Shown: positions 8,646-15,863 of the stretch, piece after piece
Numbering within the stretch: the first letter of the stretch is position 1
How the letters are laid out: each line of letters begins with the position of its first letter
NCBI GenBank assembly: GCA_022447885.1
Contig: JAKUTA010000003.1
Location: 1-23,459, forward strand
Direction of reading: 5' to 3'
Source: Candidatus Poseidoniales archaeon
GTDB lineage: Archaea; Thermoplasmatota; Poseidoniia; Poseidoniales; Thalassarchaeaceae
DNA length: 23,459 nt
Made by a program: the position numbers and the translations under genes
Notes under the pieces: model-generated
What the model was told of the DNA's origin: nothing
The model's database searches: none
Seen by the model: the letters and a program-made list of their open reading frames with translations, nothing else

Positions 8646-8819
8646 TCACCCTTGCTCCTGGGCACAATCATGCACCTTCGGGTCATTGAACACATGGCTC
8701 CATAGATATCGTTTGCATTTGGGGCAATGGATGACCATTTCGACTTCGTCATCAGCCATCAGCCACCACTCTCCGATATGATGACCGGCTGGCGTGCGCC
8801 ACTGTTCAATATGTCGCAT
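8646..8819 (-). CDS. Small Cys/His putative zinc-finger protein
   Basis: A 57-codon frame between the exporter and the esterase, reading MRHIEQWRTPAGHHIGEWW at its start and containing HCPKCKRYLW and VHDC. Cys32, Cys35, His50 and Cys52 (C-x2-C-x14-H-x-C) could bind one zinc. It starts 10 nt after the exporter stop, and its TGA (8648-8646) lies inside the GGTGA ribosome site of the esterase gene, so the packing is that of a real operon member. An internal ATG at 8759 (MADDEVEMVIHCPKC, preceded by GTGGTGG) would give a 37-residue protein and may be the true start. No signal peptide, so probably cytosolic. I do not recognise a named family; a regulatory or adaptor role is a guess. Confidence 0.65.
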   Translation of the reverse strand: MRHIEQWRTPAGHHIGEWWLMADDEVEMVIHCPKCKRYLWSHVFNDPKVHDCAQEQG

Positions 8820-8829
8820 TCGTGAGAGG

Positions 8830-11800
8830 TCAGCCGAGTTCAGCGTCTAGCGTCGCATCGCTCGCCATCTGCACCGATTCGTCGTAGTCCTGCCAGGGAC
8901 TTTTTCCGGTCAGTTTACCCTTGATGGTTTGCCAAGCCACGAGCAGCGCCGGGAGCAGGATCGCCGAGGTGAGCAGCGCGAGGAAGATCAGCATCATCAT
9001 CAGCAGGAAGAAGTTCCTCAGGGCGGGTATGGCGACAGTCAGCCCAGCAGCCAGTCCAGCACAGGTGGTGGCGGTGGTCTCGAAGATCGTCTGGCCGGTG
9101 CGCGCGACCGCCTTGACGATGCCACCCGGGGTCTCGCCCTCCTCCCGTATCCGGTCCATGACATGTATCGAGTCGTCGACACCTATGCCGAACACTATCG
9201 TGCTGACCATGGCGGTGAACACGTTGACGTTGACATCTCCGCTGCGCATCAGGAGCGGCTGCCAGAGCACGACCACCGCAACGGCAGTCATGGTGAAGAA
9301 TGCCAGTCGCGGACTCCTGAACAGGAAGCACATCACGATCAGCAGCACGATCATCGTGGCGATGGTGGCGTCTTTCTGCGCGTCGTGGATGCCGAGGTTG
9401 ATGTCCAGTGAGACCGGCAGTCCACCGGTGAGCAGGGAGTTACTCACTCCTTCGACATCGAGCCCATCTTCGAGGTATGAGTCGATCAGGATGCGCAGTT
9501 CCCCGGCGTATGACAGACGGATGTACGGTTGGTTGACGTAGACGAGTGTCTTCGTCTCGCCGAGGTTCGGCACAGGCTCGTTCATCAGCATCGAGCGCAC
9601 CTCGAACGAGAGGGTGTCGAAGGCGACGTTGACCATCGCATCACGTGTCGTGAGCGTGGTCATGACCGCATCACCGCTGGTGATGCATTCGGGTTGCAGT
9701 ACATCATCCCAGCAAGGAGAGTGCAGCAGTTCCCACAGGCTGCGGTCGTACAGTTCAACACCTGAGACATTGACGTTGATGTGTACAGCCTTGAGGATCG
9801 TCACCAGGCTGATGCTGGTCGTGTTCGCCACCCTGTCGATACGTTGAGTCTGCATCTCCTCTATGCTGTCGAGCACAGCGATGTCCCGAATGGGCGCGGT
9901 GTCGTTGTGTCTCCCTCGATCGGTGGCATCGACGATGAACATGCTCGTCTGCCCACCATCGAACACCCGCGAGTACTCGGCAAGCGTCTCATAGGACTCC
10001 AAATCAGGCGGGACTTCATTCGACCCGGCGGTGATGTCCTTGCCGAACTCATCGCTGAGGTACCACGCACCAATGCCACTGATTATCAGGGTGACAATCA
10101 GCACCGCCCACACGCCGCGCACCGGTATCTCACCGATGCGCGCCCACACCTTCTCAGCCTGCTTCCCGCCCTTTTTCTGATAGCGTACCATCCATCCGAG
10201 CGTGGGCACCAGCACCATGCTGAAGATGAAGGTGCAGGTGATGCCTAGCACCAGCGTGATTCCCACGGTGCGCATCGGTTGGATGGGCACAAGCCATGCC
10301 CAAGCGAGCACGCTGAATCCGGCGATTGTCGTGATCGCCGATAGCAGTACAGCGTGTCCGGTGGTCATCACGGATTGTGTGGTCGCCTTGAGGTACAGGT
10401 CGGGGTCCCATGGATCGAGCACCTCTGGAATATCTCCGTCGCGTCGCGCCCTCCACACCTCCTCCGCGTTCTCCTCAAGCAACTTGTTGCGGTTCTCCTC
10501 GATACGATTGATGAGATGCAACGCGTAATCGACGCCGAGTCCGATGAGGATGGGGCCTGCGGCGATGATCATCGGTGTGAGCATGATGTCCAGCAGCACG
10601 GTCGCCCCGAAGGTGACCGCGAGGCTCATCACGATCGGCGTGCCGCAGATGATGATCACCTTCGGGTTGCGGTGCAACACGACCATCGTGATGCAGACGA
10701 AGGCCAGGCTGAGCGGCAGCATCTCCTGGAGCGCGAGGTAGACAGCGTCTGAGACGTCGTGCAGGACAGGGGTGAGGCCGGTGATGGTGATCGCCTGGCG
10801 GGCGGGCAACTCCTCCCAGCGCTCTGGATCCATGCTGGAGAGCCTGAGGTCGGCGTAGTCGCGAGCACACAGGGCGTCGTTGTACGGGTCACTGTCCGGG
10901 TTGTCATACGCTTCGTGGATGGCGGGGTTGTCAGCGCAATCGTCGAGCACGTGTCTCAGGTGCAGCAGGAACGCCCTGTGGTCCTGGATGGTATCTCCCG
11001 AGGGGTCTGTACGGGAATCGATGTCCGTCCCCTGCATCTCGAAGCGGATTCCCATCACGATGACCGCAGTGTCGTTGATGTTGTCCCCATTCGTGTCGAC
11101 CACGAGACTCTCGAGCGCGCTGCCGAGGTTGTCGATGATGTTGTCAACCTCTTCCTGGTTGTCGGGAATCACGTAATCCTCCCTTGGATCCTGCCCCATC
11201 ACGGGGCATCCTTGCGCGGAGGTGAACGACGGAGGCAAGTGCTCTTCGGAGGCGCAGGCGAACCTGCCTGAGGCGGAATTCGACTCCTTGACCAGTTGGG
11301 ATACGCTCAGCACCCAGACGACCCCGTCCTCCCGGCCGCGGTCCTCTTTCGACCAGTCGATTCCTCTGGCGTACCTGCCTTCCGCCTTGTTGTCGTCATC
11401 ACCTTCGAGGAAACTGATCTGTTTGAGGATGGCCACATCCGTGATGTCCTCGGTTCCCCGAATCGCCGGGTCTGCGATGGCGTTGTTCGTGTGGATGTAG
11501 AGCAGCACGATGTCGGTCGACCACTGCTCGCGCACCTCGAGCAGCAAATCGGTCGATTCGGCGCCGTCCGGCAGGTAGACCTCGAGATCGCCGTTGATCT
11601 GCTGTCCGAAGTCGAGCGCGTCCTTGCCGATGAGCGCGGTGAGCAGCACCATCATCACCACGATCGGGCCGGGTGAGCGCAGCAGGGCGCGGTAGAAGCG
11701 GTCGACCTGGTTCTCGGTGAAGTCGTGCATCCGCGCCCCGATGTCATCGGTGACTACCTTGAACTCCTCGGAGATATCGCTCAAGCTGGTCAACACCGGG

Positions 11801-11871
11801 TTTGTCTTCAATCCGGTCAGCAGACGCTTGATCCGATCAGCTGCCGCGGAATCAGCAGGATCGGACGCCAT
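8830..11871 (-). CDS. MMPL/RND-superfamily membrane exporter
   Basis: A 1013-residue polytopic transporter of the COG1033-like RND exporter type, which uses ion gradients to move lipids or other hydrophobic molecules outward. It is an internal duplication: each half has one membrane helix, a large external domain, then about five helices. The transmembrane proton-relay motifs are visible in both halves, GLGVDYALH near residue 443 and GIGVDDSIH near residue 894. The start chosen is ATG 11871 (MASDPADSAAADR); TTG 11889 is in frame with GGAGGG only 2 nt before it and is less likely. The external loops are acidic and contain several Cys. It follows the glycosyltransferase gene by 74 nt and precedes the small Cys/His gene by 10 nt, so it is likely cotranscribed. 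No membrane-fusion or outer-membrane partner is encoded nearby. The cargo is unknown. Confidence 0.9.
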   Translation of the reverse strand: MASDPADSAAADRIKRLLTGLKTNPVLTSLSDISEEFKVVTDDIGARMHDFTENQVDRFYRALLRSPGPIVVMMVLLTALIGKDALDFGQQINGDLEVYLPDGAESTDLLLEVREQWSTDIVLLYIHTNNAIADPAIRGTEDITDVAILKQISFLEGDDDNKAEGRYARGIDWSKEDRGREDGVVWVLSVSQLVKESNSASGRFACASEEHLPPSFTSAQGCPVMGQDPREDYVIPDNQEEVDNIIDNLGSALESLVVDTNGDNINDTAVIVMGIRFEMQGTDIDSRTDPSGDTIQDHRAFLLHLRHVLDDCADNPAIHEAYDNPDSDPYNDALCARDYADLRLSSMDPERWEELPARQAITITGLTPVLHDVSDAVYLALQEMLPLSLAFVCITMVVLHRNPKVIIICGTPIVMSLAVTFGATVLLDIMLTPMIIAAGPILIGLGVDYALHLINRIEENRNKLLEENAEEVWRARRDGDIPEVLDPWDPDLYLKATTQSVMTTGHAVLLSAITTIAGFSVLAWAWLVPIQPMRTVGITLVLGITCTFIFSMVLVPTLGWMVRYQKKGGKQAEKVWARIGEIPVRGVWAVLIVTLIISGIGAWYLSDEFGKDITAGSNEVPPDLESYETLAEYSRVFDGGQTSMFIVDATDRGRHNDTAPIRDIAVLDSIEEMQTQRIDRVANTTSISLVTILKAVHINVNVSGVELYDRSLWELLHSPCWDDVLQPECITSGDAVMTTLTTRDAMVNVAFDTLSFEVRSMLMNEPVPNLGETKTLVYVNQPYIRLSYAGELRILIDSYLEDGLDVEGVSNSLLTGGLPVSLDINLGIHDAQKDATIATMIVLLIVMCFLFRSPRLAFFTMTAVAVVVLWQPLLMRSGDVNVNVFTAMVSTIVFGIGVDDSIHVMDRIREEGETPGGIVKAVARTGQTIFETTATTCAGLAAGLTVAIPALRNFFLLMMMLIFLALLTSAILLPALLVAWQTIKGKLTGKSPWQDYDESVQMASDATLDAELG

Positions 11872-11872
11872 C

Positions 11873-11897
11873 GGAGGGACGCGGCTCAAGGCCCTCC
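11873..11897 (-). promoter_or_regulatory. Inverted repeat that may mask a ribosome site
   Basis: On the minus strand GGAGGG (11897-11892) can pair with CCCTCC (11878-11873), which ends one nucleotide before the exporter ATG. GGAGGG is the only strong Shine-Dalgarno-like element ahead of this gene, so the 6-bp stem could reduce or reposition initiation. This is a sequence observation; the regulatory meaning is inferred. Confidence 0.35.
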
Positions 11898-11906
11898 ATC
11901 AAGCGT

Positions 11907-11928
11907 TCGCAGCACTTTCGTGCTGCGA
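11907..11928 (-). other. GAAA-tetraloop RNA hairpin in operon leader
   Basis: On the minus strand CGCAGCAC-GAAA-GTGCTGCG forms an 8-bp perfect stem (9 with the flanking T-A pair) capped by a GNRA tetraloop. It sits 18 nt after the glycosyltransferase stop and 36 nt before the exporter ATG. No T-rich tract follows, so it is more likely a transcript-stability or processing element than a terminator. The GAAA loop forms only in the minus-strand transcript, matching gene direction. Confidence 0.6.
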
Positions 11929-11945
11929 GAGCGTATGCGAGGGCG

Positions 11946-12908
11946 TCAATCGATGCCGAAGTTGGTCAGCAGCAGCCGCCGCAGGATGTGTCGGGCGGTA
12001 TGCAGGATGATTCCAGTGAACATCAGCGAGATGCCCAGCATGCCGATCCAGGCTGCCGTGAGCCCGGGGCCCACATCCAATGACACAGTACCGTCCGTCA
12101 GTTGGTTGACGCTGTTGAGCGCGCGCATGCCGATACCCGCCCCTAGGCTCAGCAGAGCCGCCCCAGGAGCTCCGAACACGATCAACGGCTTCTTCTGCGA
12201 CAGGCTGACCAGCGCATACGAGAGCACCGTGAATCCGTGGCTCATTGCAGTGAAGCGGGATCCTTTGGGGACATCGTAGCGAACCACTGTCGGGACCTCG
12301 TGAACCGTCAGGTCGTTGGAGGCGCATTCCTCGAGCATCTCCAAAGTCGATTCCATGCCGTCCTGCTCGAACCTGAGGCGCTTGAGTGCTCGGCGGCTGA
12401 AGGCGCGATAACCACTCTGGGTGTCCTTGATCCCAAGATTGCTGGCGAGGTTCGATGCGGTTGAGATGACCTTGACGCCCAGCTTTCTATAGGAGGGCAT
12501 GGCGTCTCCGCTGCCACCGTCGATGAACCGCGAGCCGATGACGAAATCTGCTCTGCCATCGAGTATCGGAGCGAGCAGGGCCGGTATGTCGTCGGGGTCG
12601 TGCTGACCGTCGCTGTCGAGGATGACCAGCACCTCGGCATCTAGCTCGCGAGCGATGGCGAAGATCGACTTGAGCGCACCTCCGTAACCGCGGTTGTAGC
12701 GGTGCTGGTGCACCTGGGCCCCGCACTTGCGGGCAATGCGCGCCGAGGCGTCGGATGAACCGTCGTCGAGGCAGAGTACTTCGTCGACGTGGCGCTTCGC
12801 CTGCAGCACGACGGAACCGACGGTCTCCTCTTCGTTGTAGAGGGGCATCGCCGCGATGATGGGACCGTTCCCGCGCGACGCGCAAGGCTCCTCAGAGGCC
12901 GCCTGCAT
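11946..12908 (-). CDS. Family 2 glycosyltransferase with C-terminal membrane helices
   Basis: A 320-residue GT-A enzyme of the dolichol-phosphate-sugar synthase type, transferring a sugar from a nucleotide-sugar to a membrane polyprenol or glycan at the cytosolic face. Residues 16-45 carry the opening strand with MPLYNEEETV; LDDGSSD is at 48-54, and the metal-binding DSD is Asp98-Asp100, followed by GQHDPDD. The acceptor-side SGYRAFSRRAL segment is typical of this group. Two hydrophobic segments (about 236-262 and 284-308) anchor the C-terminus. The start is ATG 12908, the first in frame, with GGAG 8 nt upstream and a TATA-like box at 12931-12940. It is first in the minus-strand run toward the exporter and esterase. 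A role in N-glycosylation or surface glycolipid synthesis is inferred from family and from the sequon-rich surface proteins nearby. Confidence 0.88.
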   Translation of the reverse strand: MQAASEEPCASRGNGPIIAAMPLYNEEETVGSVVLQAKRHVDEVLCLDDGSSDASARIARKCGAQVHQHRYNRGYGGALKSIFAIARELDAEVLVILDSDGQHDPDDIPALLAPILDGRADFVIGSRFIDGGSGDAMPSYRKLGVKVISTASNLASNLGIKDTQSGYRAFSRRALKRLRFEQDGMESTLEMLEECASNDLTVHEVPTVVRYDVPKGSRFTAMSHGFTVLSYALVSLSQKKPLIVFGAPGAALLSLGAGIGMRALNSVNQLTDGTVSLDVGPGLTAAWIGMLGISLMFTGIILHTARHILRRLLLTNFGID

Positions 12909-12930
12909 CGATGTTTCTCCCCCCGGGTGC

Positions 12931-12940
12931 GATATTTAGT
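12931..12940 (-). promoter_or_regulatory. TATA-like promoter of the glycosyltransferase operon
   Basis: Minus-strand ACTAAATATC is centred 28 nt before ATG 12908 in an otherwise GC-rich region. This spacing would put the transcript start almost at the ATG, which conflicts with use of the GGAG at 12917-12920; either leaderless or a slightly more upstream start is possible. Confidence 0.55.
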
Positions 12941-13037
12941 TGTTCAGTCTGACAGGTTCGAATCTTACATTAAGACTACCCTGCGCAGCCTGCGAGCGGG
13001 AGAGTGGCCAGCAGAGAGAAACATCGGTGTGGCACGC

Positions 13038-13057
13038 CCGAGCCCCGCGAGGCTCGG
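13038..13057 (-). terminator. Hairpin after the small 13 kb gene
   Basis: CCGAGCC-CCGCGA-GGCTCGG is a 7-bp perfect stem with a 6-nt loop, 20 nt beyond the stop of the small minus-strand gene, followed on that strand by a pyrimidine tract TTTCTCTCT. This suits a terminator or 3'-end element separating that gene from the glycosyltransferase operon. Confidence 0.5.
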
Positions 13058-13076
13058 ACGCGCCGGGGGATCAGCA

Positions 13077-13343
13077 TCAGTTGTCCTGAAGCTGGCTGAC
13101 GGTCGTGACGGCTCGTTCGCCATCGATGACGCGGCGCACCGCGTTCATGCTGATGACGAGCGGCACGTAGGTCTGGCCATCGCTGGTCTCGTAGGTCGAG
13201 CAGTCCTGGAAGGCGCTGGTGTTGATCGAGATCTTCAGCGCACCTCCGGCGTTGCTCTTGCGGACGTAGCCGACCAACAGTGAGTCGGGCATGTCCATTT
13301 CGGTCTGGTTTCCATTCTCTTCGGTTTGTGTCTTTTTTGTCAT
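13077..13343 (-). CDS. Small protein of unknown function
   Basis: An 88-residue protein that I do not recognise. It has a polar, charged N-terminus (MTKKTQTEENGNQ), then a compact domain with LLVGYVRKSNAGGALKIS, INTSAFQDC, a DGQTYVPLVIS strand and a RRVIDGERAVTTVSQL end. The alternating pattern suggests a small beta-rich cytosolic domain; no membrane segment or signal. The start chosen is ATG 13343, preceded by GTGAT at 3 nt; ATG 13364 (MRRECDEMTKK) is in frame, and the frame stays open with coding-like residues (DDEHYNDQ) further upstream, so the N-terminus is uncertain. It is transcribed away from the epimerase operon, is followed by a hairpin, and is separated from the glycosyltransferase operon by that operon's own promoter, so it is probably monocistronic. 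Confidence 0.75.
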   Translation of the reverse strand: MTKKTQTEENGNQTEMDMPDSLLVGYVRKSNAGGALKISINTSAFQDCSTYETSDGQTYVPLVISMNAVRRVIDGERAVTTVSQLQDN

Positions 13344-13573
13344 TTCATCACATTCCCGGCGCATCTGGTCGTTGTAGTGTTCATCGTCGTGAGCACCGAG
13401 TTGACCACCTCTCTCCGACGGTCCATGTCAGATTCGGTGACCCCCATACCACTTCGCGCTGAATGTGACACCGCTCCCCTTTGGGGAGGCCGCTGAAAGT
13501 GAAACATGGCAGCACAGCCGCTCCACGCCGGCGCGCAACGGTCAAGGGGGGGAGGTCGGTCGCCGGGCGCACC
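13344..13573. promoter_or_regulatory. Divergent intergenic region, small gene / epimerase
   Basis: About 230 nt without a convincing gene. It contains a perfect hairpin CTCCCC-TTT-GGGGAG at 13474-13488 and an AT-richer GTGAAACAT near 13499-13507 that could serve as the epimerase TATA element, plus AACACTACAAC (minus strand, about 13373-13383) as a weak candidate for the small gene. GGAGGT at 13549-13554 is too far (about 19 nt) from ATG 13574 for normal ribosome binding. No RNA gene was recognised. Confidence 0.35.
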
Positions 13574-14509
13574 ATGCATTGTCTCGTGACCGGTGGAGCG
13601 GGCTTCGTTGGCTCGCATCTTGTCGACCTGTTGGTTGAGAAGGGGCATGAGGTCAGGGTGTTCGACAACCTGTCGAGCGGACGCCGTGATTTCCTCTCCC
13701 ACCATGGTGATGTGGTGAGTCTCGTCACCGGGGACCTGCTGGACCTCGAGGCGGTCAAGGGGGCCATGGAGGGCATCGAGATCGTCTACCATCTGGCAGC
13801 GAATCCGGACATCCGGCTGGGCACCAGCGTCACCGACACCGACCTCAAGCAAGGCACGGTCGCGACATACAACGTGCTCGAGGCGATGAGATCGGCGGGA
13901 GTCCCGAAGATCGCATTCGCATCGTCCTCGGTCGTCTACGGCGAGGCGGCTGAGATGCCTACCCCGGAGGACTACGGTCCGCTGTTCCCGATCTCACTCT
14001 ACGGTGCCAGCAAACTCGGCTCCGAGGCGCTGATCACCTCCTTCATGGGGACCTTCGGGCTGCAGGGCTGGCTGTTCCGCTTCGCCAACATCGTCGGCGC
14101 GCGCGGCACACACGGGGTCATCTTCGACTTCATCCACAAACTCAAGGCCGACCCCACTCGACTCGAGGTGCTCGGCGACGGACGACAGGAGAAATCGTAC
14201 ATGGAGGTCCGCGACTGTGCTGCAGCCATGCTGCACCTTGTGTCTGCTGCCGATGAGCCGATCAACTGCTACAACCTGGGCAGCAGCGACACATGCAGCG
14301 TACGCCGTATCGCCGAGATCGTGGTCGAGGAGTCAGGCTTGCCGGATGTCAGCATAGAGTACACCGGCGGCGACCGCGGCTGGGCGGGTGACGTGCCCAA
14401 GGCGATGCTCGATGCGAGCAGGATGGAGGCCGCGGGTTACAGCCCTAAGTTTGATTCAGAGGGAGCGGTGCGGTACACCACGAAGGTGCTGTTCGAGGAG
14501 ATCGGGTGA
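13574..14509 (+). CDS. NAD-dependent nucleotide-sugar epimerase/dehydratase
   Basis: A 311-residue short-chain dehydrogenase of the extended (UDP-glucose 4-epimerase-like) family, acting on nucleotide-activated sugars in the cytosol. The Rossmann NAD loop GGAGFVG is at residues 7-13, the FDNLSSG segment at 30-36 suits NAD over NADP, and the catalytic Tyr143-x3-Lys147 (YGASK) follows Ser118. The R-F-A-N-I-V-G segment and the GDGRQEKSYMEVRD substrate region are typical. Length is normal for the family. The start is ATG 13574, giving MHCLVTGGAG; upstream in-frame codons give no Rossmann-like sequence. Its TGA overlaps the GGTGA ribosome site of the next gene, 7 nt before that ATG, so the two are translationally coupled. 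It may feed sugars to the glycosyltransferase; exact epimerase versus dehydratase activity is not resolved. Confidence 0.9.
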   Translation: MHCLVTGGAGFVGSHLVDLLVEKGHEVRVFDNLSSGRRDFLSHHGDVVSLVTGDLLDLEAVKGAMEGIEIVYHLAANPDIRLGTSVTDTDLKQGTVATYNVLEAMRSAGVPKIAFASSSVVYGEAAEMPTPEDYGPLFPISLYGASKLGSEALITSFMGTFGLQGWLFRFANIVGARGTHGVIFDFIHKLKADPTRLEVLGDGRQEKSYMEVRDCAAAMLHLVSAADEPINCYNLGSSDTCSVRRIAEIVVEESGLPDVSIEYTGGDRGWAGDVPKAMLDASRMEAAGYSPKFDSEGAVRYTTKVLFEEIG

Positions 14510-14516
14510 CGTGCAG

Positions 14517-15197
14517 ATGAACGAACAGAGGCGCGCGCTGCTGCGCGATGAGGATGGTGACGGACGACTGTGGGCGGCGTTCGCCGTGATGGGGATGCTC
14601 ACGGTGATGTTCGCGGTGCTGATCATCTACTCCGTGGCACCGGACATCGGTCCCGAGGAGGGGAAACTGGCACCGAACCTCATCGCCCCGGCCCATCCTG
14701 CAGGCGCTGCTGACTGGGGTGACCAGTTCGTCCTCTATGACGACATGAACAGGGACTGGGTTGAAGGTGAGACAGGCTCGTGGTACGTCATCCAGTTCAT
14801 CGACACCGACTGTGGTCACTGCTGGACCGAGGCGGAGGAGATGAGCATCATGCACGACCAGTTCGGCAGTTACGTGAAATTCATCACCGTCGGCATCTCG
14901 CTCGGCATCCCAGGGTGGTCCACCAGTCCAGACGAGATCATCGCCTTCCAGGAGCGCAGCGACTACGACGGCTGCAACGGCGGCAAGAACTGCAACACCC
15001 GCCCCGGCGAAGCGCACAGCTGGACCTACCTCAACGACATAGATGGCAGTGAGAAGTCCGAGTGGGAGGTGTCGTCGACTCCGTTCGCGATCATCCTGCA
15101 ACCCAACGGGGTGGTGGCCTGGAACATGGGCCAGCATGAGCCCCAGGAGGGGGGGCTTCCAACGGCGATGAACAACCTGTTCGGCGGTGGTGCCTGA
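14517..15197 (+). CDS. Membrane-tethered thioredoxin-like protein (DsbA-like role)
   Basis: A 226-residue protein with one N-terminal membrane anchor (about 20-40) and an external thioredoxin fold. The redox motif C-G-H-C is at Cys99-Cys102 (DTDCGHCWTEAE), and the fold's cis-proline loop STPF is at 187-190 (Pro189). A second cysteine pair, Cys153 and Cys159, lies in an insert (DGCNGGKNC) not found in minimal thioredoxins and may form a structural or shuttling disulfide. The start is ATG 14517 with GGTGA 7 nt upstream; GTG 14511 is in frame but too close to that site. The gene abuts a VKOR-family gene (stop followed directly by ATG), the partner expected to reoxidise it. The pair probably makes disulfides in exported proteins. 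Direction (oxidase or reductase) is inferred from the VKOR partner. Confidence 0.88.
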   Translation: MNEQRRALLRDEDGDGRLWAAFAVMGMLTVMFAVLIIYSVAPDIGPEEGKLAPNLIAPAHPAGAADWGDQFVLYDDMNRDWVEGETGSWYVIQFIDTDCGHCWTEAEEMSIMHDQFGSYVKFITVGISLGIPGWSTSPDEIIAFQERSDYDGCNGGKNCNTRPGEAHSWTYLNDIDGSEKSEWEVSSTPFAIILQPNGVVAWNMGQHEPQEGGLPTAMNNLFGGGA

Positions 15198-15818
15198 ATG
15201 CTGCACGAACTCGATCCGATGCTCTACGTGCTCGCCGTCATCATCGGCATCGGCTGCATCATACCACTGCAGCAGGCGCGTAAGATTCTTGGTTCACTGA
15301 AACAGGAGAAGATTGTCGGTTGGCCGCACACGCGCAGGATGCTGCTCGGTCTGAATGTGGTCATCTTCGGCGGTCTGCTGGCCTCCACCTGGACCTGGGT
15401 CATCCATCGTCAGTTGCTCGGAGCAGGAGCGAGCACCGCCTGCACCGCGCAGGGCTGTCACACGCTCATCGGTGACAGCCGTTGGAACGAGGTGCCATTG
15501 CTGGGTGTCGAATGGGGGATATTCGGGCTGCTGGCGTTCACCGTGCTCGGCTTCATCGCCCTCTCGCTGCTGTTCTCTCCTACCGAGGGCTGGAACCGCA
15601 CCTGGCTCAAGGGTGGCCTCGTCTTCTCGGGCCTCGGCCTCCCTGCAGTCGCCTGGCTCGTGCTGGTCGAACTGGTGCTCGCTGATGGCGCACCCGTCAT
15701 CTGCCCCTTCTGCACGATGGCGCACATCGCCACCGTAGCCTCCTTCGTGTTGTTCCTGCTGCTCTCGAAGGCGCATGATGCCGGGGACTGGGAGAAGGCG
15801 GTCGAGCCACTCTCCTGA
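15198..15818 (+). CDS. VKOR-family disulfide-generating membrane protein
   Basis: A 206-residue integral membrane protein of the vitamin K epoxide reductase family, the functional counterpart of DsbB: it passes electrons from a thioredoxin-like partner to a quinone. Helices are visible at about 9-25, 48-70, 99-125, 138-162 and 168-190. The four conserved cysteines are present: loop pair Cys82/Cys87 (ACTAQGC) and the quinone-site pair Cys169-Pro-Phe-Cys172. The conserved GVEWGIFGLLAF region lies between them. The start is the ATG immediately after the previous gene's TGA, with GGTGGTG just upstream inside that gene, so coupling is expected. It is last in the epimerase-thioredoxin-VKOR run; the 45-nt gap after it shows no clear hairpin. 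Lacks a fused thioredoxin domain, which is here encoded separately. Confidence 0.9.
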   Translation: MLHELDPMLYVLAVIIGIGCIIPLQQARKILGSLKQEKIVGWPHTRRMLLGLNVVIFGGLLASTWTWVIHRQLLGAGASTACTAQGCHTLIGDSRWNEVPLLGVEWGIFGLLAFTVLGFIALSLLFSPTEGWNRTWLKGGLVFSGLGLPAVAWLVLVELVLADGAPVICPFCTMAHIATVASFVLFLLLSKAHDAGDWEKAVEPLS

Positions 15819-15863
15819 GTCTCACCAGCACGTGAGCCCTTTGCTGGATGTTCCTACCTTGGC

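Noticed and set aside
12951..12975. tRNA T-loop-like GGTTCGAATC upstream of the glycosyltransferase
   Set aside because: The flanking 5-nt arms do not pair, and no acceptor stem, D-arm or anticodon arm can be built around it on either strand.
13340..13447. 35-codon peptide frame ending in an ATGA overlap with the small 13 kb gene
   Set aside because: Thr/Asn-rich with no motif, no ribosome site, and it competes with a more protein-like upstream extension in the gene's own frame.
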